This document shows, piece after piece, positions 59,473 through 64,000 of a stretch of 64,000 nucleotides of DNA (position 1 is its first letter; the number at the start of each line of letters is the position of its first letter). The translations under genes and the position numbers were made by a program. The notes under the pieces are model-generated. The model did no database searches, had not been told where the DNA came from, and worked only from the letters and a program-made list of their open reading frames with translations. Source of the stretch: Ascaphus truei (lineage: Eukaryota; Chordata; Amphibia; Anura; Ascaphidae); contig CM071570.1 in NCBI GenBank assembly GCA_036426205.1, forward strand, positions 50,886,984-50,950,983. The letters run 5' to 3'.

Positions 59473-62162
59473 AAAATCTCTAAAGATGACAACGTATTAT
59501 GAAGGGAATGAAAAAAATAGCTCCACAAATCTCTGTGGCAGAATATCAGGGCACATTTTTGCTTAACCCTTTTGATATTGGCACAACCTGGAACAGATTA
59601 TAGGGCAATGCAATTCTGACCCCTCCAGAACCAGAGTTGTTGCAGTAACTAATATTTCCATTTATTTATTTTTAAATCAATTATCAACATTCAGATGCAT
59701 CTTTATTAGAGAATATGGAATTGGTAGTCTTTCCCTTTCTGCATTCGCCACAAACTGCCCTCCTATTAGCCTTTGTTGTTTTTGCACTATGACCATATCT
59801 GACTCATAATAATCAGCGTTACTTAATATCAGAATTCTGTACAGATGTGCCTTGGAAAGCTCATACAAAACATACAGAACCAAGTCCCTCGATTATTTTT
59901 ATACTTGAAGAGAATTTGGAGGATAGAGCTACATGTACAGTAACAAGGAAATTAACCATTTGCTATACAGCTCTGGCAGCCACTAGTGAAAATGTGAATC
60001 TATGGTAAACTGCTGTTTTCCTTAAAAGTTTTAAAAAGTAATGTTAAAATAAAAAAATAAATACCTATAATTCTGTGCTGTGTTGTATAATAAATATATG
60101 TTGCTCTGGCCAGCTACAGTATAGCACATACCATGCACATTTACACATTATTATGAGCTGAATTAAAATATATATTTTTTTACAATTAATACTTTTTTTT
60201 TTTTAAATGATTATTATTTTTATGATTACCTACATATTTTATTGTTATGATGTAGAATTGTAAGGATAAATACATGTAGTTATTAAGCTTCTTGGAACTT
60301 ATGAAACATTTCCTCTAGCAAGTAAGTTAAATGCACATTGCTCATGCAATAAATGCATATTGTTTAACTATCGAAACATTGAACCAAGCACCCTGAGTAT
60401 TTTTAATAGTGCTTTAATTGTCCGTGCTATACAAATAATTTAGATAAATAACTAAACTTGAAGGGCTTTGAATTGCACTAAATGACCACTTGAAGTGCAT
60501 AGCTTTCTCTGTCACCTTTTGTTATGAACTGTGCAATAACAACACCAACAGCTTACTCTTCCAGGATACCAGGAATAATGATCCACTTATTGTTAGGTTT
60601 GTGAGCTTAAAATGGCTGATGGCAAGGAATAAAGCCTTGTCGGTGACATTGTAGCAATGTCATAAAAAGTGTCCCATAGAGCTTTGCACAGGGGTGGGGG
60701 AATCAACTTTTGTAACTGATTGGTGAATGTTCCGGCAATATAAAAATGTAACACTACAAAACTGAGAGGGGATTGCTATTGTAAAAAATAGAATCACAAT
60801 ATAATACTCTTTTTGAAATATTTTAATTTCCATTTGTTATATTCAACAGATTACATGTTCCTTTTTTTTAAGAGTATCAATGTATTCAGCTCTACAAAAA
60901 AATATGCTTCTAGACAGGAGTCAGACAACACAAATTGCATTGTTGTGTAAGTTAACCAAGGGTCCTACATATGATTCAGCTCACTATGAGAATGTATGGC
61001 AAGCCAGAGGGGGAAAGGTATGTTAGATTGAGTTCCATAACACATAGCGTTAGCCACTCCAGGGTTCATATTATGGATATCAATAGGAATTCTGTTCTGT
61101 TTGAATGGGATTGCAGGGACCCCACACTGTGTTAATCCAATGGGCCATTAGGAATCTCACAGAAATATTGAGGCATGTTGAGGTCTTTACTGTGAGATTG
61201 CCCCAGATTTTCCAAGGCAAGTGATCTAATACTGGTGGCTGCATCTGTATTCGTCAACATTTCAGTGCTAAATACAATATAAACCTTCATCAAACGTGCA
61301 CCTTATCTACAGTATGAAGACTTCATACACATGATGCGTAATTTGTTGTTTTAAAGGATTTTTGACACACCACGTAATGTTGAATACATGATACAGTTGA
61401 AATGAAAACAGAATAACGTGTATTTCTTATTTATTACTAGTGTTAGTGAATATAAACGATTAGTGTAATACTATTTACAATAGCCATATGGTGCAAATAA
61501 TCTATTTTTGGTCATCTATATACTGTAATGAAACATCCCTGCTGCATCAACTACATTGTTTGGGTTGATATATAGCAATTTCAATCTGTGCTAACACTAT
61601 TAACAGTCTTTTTAGGATTTCTGATAAGTTGATTGGATGATGTTGATAAACTTTCTCCTTTTTGGGGGGGGGGGGGGGGAAAAAAAAGCTGTTTGAGACT
61701 TCAGTATATAGGCCGTAGTATTTTTGATAACTGGAACACACTACAACACAGCTCTCAGCATATCAGGGCCATTTGGGCCATGTGAAGATTACAGCACAAT
61801 CTAAGTGAAGATTACAATCTTTTGTAAATCTATAAGGCAATCACTGTGAGGCACCAGGCAGCCTGTATTATTAATGTTCTTTCGTCAATTAATCTTTTTT
61901 TTTCTTCCTGTAATGTAATCCACTTTGATGAAATCTCTTATTTTCGTATAACCTCTGGTTGTTATGAACTAGACATTTAGATTTGATATGTTCAGGTTAG
62001 TTGGTACATTGGACCCATAAAATCTATTTTACTACTGGTCATACTAATGAAATAATTAGCCGTTTTACATTAGACTACTTGATGTGCTGCATGAAGAAAA
62101 AGAAAGACATACTGTACCAATGAATAACATGCAGTGGAAAAGAGAAGCAATATTGTGGATCA
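59473..62162. other. intronic sequence without recognised repeat or gene
   Basis: AT-rich unique-looking sequence with a G-run/A-run at 61664-61687. No exon or repeat ends were recognised. Confidence 0.5.
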
Positions 62163-62262
62163 GGGGTGGCCAACTCCAGTACTCAAGGGCCGTCAACAGG
62201 TCAGGTTTCCAGGATATCCCAGCTTCAGCACAGGTGGCTCAATCAGTGCCGCAGTCTTTTAC
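62163..62262. mobile_element. hAT-type terminal fragment
   Basis: 'caggggtggccaactccagt' followed by 'actcaagggccgtcaacagg' and 'cttcagcacaggtggctcaa' is the terminal region of an abundant Charlie-type hAT MITE in frogs and fish (recognised from memory). Only one end is visible; no target duplication could be assigned. Confidence 0.6.
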
Positions 62263-63593
62263 TGTTGAAGATGGTATTTATTTAGATACAACTAATTACA
62301 AATACACTAAAGCAACATTATTTATGCCATTTTAGTATGGTATCCATTAGCTACAATTCTTATAGGTTTAGATATTCTACATCACAATTACCGTATATGA
62401 CATTATGGCTGCAAATATCTCAATCATCCTGCAAACTGGTGTAATAACAATATCTTGAACATGTTTATGGCAAATTAAACCTAGACAAATGACCTTATTA
62501 CAAGTGTATAAGTAACTTCATGGTGCCTTCAATATATTTTTTATAATATAATTGTATTATAGATATAAAAATAGGCGTAAAAAGGTTACTGTGTTTTTAC
62601 TTTGCCTAGTTATTCTATAGCATTATTGTCAGCTCTCAGAGCTTATTTATCAGTTTATATCCCAGGTGTTGCTGTGGCAGATCAAAGAGAAGAAGTGAGG
62701 AGCTCTAACACTGAAGCTCCAGGATTAATACCCTAATATTTTTCTTTAATCAAAAATACTCTGGGGGCTATGTAGCAAAGTCTCCCTCCTGGGTACAAAA
62801 CAGGGGCAGAACTAAAGCAAAAATACTGCAGCATGTAAATTGCTCCAGTTTGACTCCAGTTTTGCAGCCGGGAGACTTTGGCTCAGATTCACCAAAGGGT
62901 GCTAAGCTTACTGCATTAACTAAGCTTTGGTGAGTCTGGGCCTTTGATACATAGTCCTCTTTGTATAAGAGAAAAAGGCAGCACCTTAGTACCACTGCGT
63001 CTAACAATGAACCTCACATATTCTGGAAATATCATTGCATAGAAGTGAAATAAAGAATTGTCATAAAGACATAAAATGACCAGGCAAGCAAAAAAATACA
63101 CCACAGTGTTACATTAAGGGTTTTAGTTAGCAAGCCTCCGAGCTACAAAACTGGGGTTAAAAATGGTAACATATTTACAGAAGATATTATGAAGTTGTGC
63201 AAATCTTATCATGTTCTTCAGTTATGGGTTATATACTGTATCATGATGTATAGTTTCCATGTGTACATGTGCATTATGTAATCACACAATATTCCAGAAT
63301 AGTTATTTTGTTGAAGGTTGCATTCTAGTGCACTGCGTATATTATATAAAGTCGGGGTTTTATGTGTTACAAATACAGAGAGATTCTATTTCTTTAAAAA
63401 AAAAATGGTGTTTGCAGAAGCATTTTGAGCTTAAAACACAATACAACAGAATGGATTTGAAAATACATTGCTCGATGTCTCTTTATTTCAAACTGGCCAA
63501 TAAAAAAAAGCAAATGAAGACTTGCATAGAAGCTGTCATGAAAACAAACATGTATGGTGTAGTATGTAAACATTGGATTTTCTTTTTTCCTAG
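62263..63593. other. intron upstream of the PLCB1 exon
   Basis: 62772-62955 may be a decayed MITE, with 'ctatgtagcaaagtc' facing 'tttgatacatag'. The rest is AT-rich and ends in the polypyrimidine tract of the exon's acceptor site (63578-63593). Confidence 0.5.
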
Positions 63594-63662
63594 GAGACGG
63601 AACTTTTGGATATCAGCTTAGTGAAAGATGCCAGGTGTGGAAAACATGCAAGAACTCCAAAG
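63594..63662 (+). CDS. plcb1: internal exon of phospholipase C beta 1 (partial gene)
   Basis: A 69-base exon is bounded by a T-rich acceptor (tttcttttttcctag) and a donor (AAG|GTAGGA). It reads 23 codons in phase 0 starting with Glu and ending with Lys; the first 18 residues are [19 protein letters not shown] recognise this as the N-terminal PH-domain segment of PLCB1, where vertebrate proteins have a near-identical stretch with conservative Leu/Ile and Arg/Lys exchanges; PLCB2, PLCB3 and PLCB4 differ more here. PLCB1 is the Gq-activated enzyme that hydrolyses PIP2 to IP3 and diacylglycerol at the plasma membrane. The preceding exon and the next one were not found, so the gene enters from upstream and leaves to the right. 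The match rests on memory of the family; the splice sites and frame are seen directly. Confidence 0.88.
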
Positions 63663-64000
63663 GTAGGAAGTGACATTCACACAACTAACACTGAGGAGAG
63701 ACTGTGATGATGGATCATGACTGGTGTTGTATAATAAGCCGTTTTTCTAGCACAAAACTGTTCATCACGCCCCTCCAGTCTCAAACGTCTCCTTTTTTTA
63801 ATCTATTACTCAGATTTGAGTCACCTTTTAAAAATTCCTTTATATAATTGGAGACATTTTCAGTGACTGTTAAGCTACAACTAGTACAAATGCAGTTAAT
63901 CAGCACATAGAAAAGATAGAGGCATTGGTGTTGATAAAAATTATGACATTCAGATGCACAACTATGAACAATTAAATATTTAATTTCACAGATTTTACCC
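63663..64000. other. intron downstream of the PLCB1 exon
   Basis: Starts with the donor GTAGGAAG. No further exon is seen before the window ends. Confidence 0.7.

Noticed and set aside
58567..59566. Long His/Thr/Pro frames (+) and Cys/Val frames (-)
   Set aside because: Artefacts of the 'cagcacaatacc' array and the (CA)n tract inside hAT-like element 3.

Overview
This is vertebrate nuclear DNA, most likely from an anuran amphibian (inference from the repeat mix: a Tx1-type L1, L2- and CR1-clade LINEs, TTAA- and TA-target MITEs, hAT elements). It has no bacterial gene architecture, and almost every long open reading frame belongs to a transposable element or a tandem repeat. The one host coding feature I can support is a 69-base exon at 63594-63662 (+) with clean splice sites. 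Its 23 codons match the N-terminal PH-domain region of phospholipase C beta 1 (PLCB1). PLCB1 is known for very long 5' introns, so most or all of the window is probably the intron before this exon, filled with nested transposons. No other host exon, tRNA, rRNA or CRISPR array was recognised.

Layout: 1-256 is a truncated TA-target DNA transposon, inverted relative to a complete copy at 32818-33216. 664-904 is an L2-type LINE tail. 2300-4260 holds hairpin repeats, a TTAA-flanked MITE and a ~135-bp tandem repeat. 4479-6291 is a hAT-like non-autonomous element with a C-rich minisatellite inside. 6370-9240 is a decayed L2-clade LINE. 9654-13817 and 14047-18203 are two copies of one ~4.16-kb block that differ almost only by small indels, probably an assembly artefact. 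21899-23797 is a 1.9-kb solo LTR with a 5-bp target duplication. 24541-25052 is a near-perfect palindrome. 28.4-32.8 kb is mostly ordinary intron, with one further TTAA MITE (30336-30682).

32.8-45.4 kb is the most structured region. A foldback repeat was hit by the TA transposon and by an ORF1-only L1-Tx1 relative carrying three CCHC zinc knuckles, itself two copies head to tail. Next comes a 7-kb L1-Tx1 insertion (38359-45372) with a 15-bp target duplication, an inverted 5' end and an almost intact ORF2. That ORF2 is broken only by a solo LTR (43204-44284) with a 5-bp duplication. 48984-53719 is a nearly complete CR1 LINE (SGNH-esterase ORF1 plus endonuclease/RT ORF2) carrying a CORE/MIR-like SINE and a TA-flanked MITE; its 5' end also occurs inverted at 46976-47242. 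55003-55977 and 58651-59464 are two more hAT-like elements with internal minisatellites. From 59.5 kb to the end the sequence is mostly unique intron leading to the PLCB1 exon.

The features do not form a pathway. They record successive insertions whose order can be read from nesting: foldback repeat, then TA transposon and ORF1-only retroelement; L1, then solo LTR; CR1, then SINE and MITE. I see no convincing undescribed functional system. The observations most worth following are the repeated hAT-plus-minisatellite architecture, the ORF1-only retroelement, the empty-site evidence for the TA transposon, and the probable false duplication.
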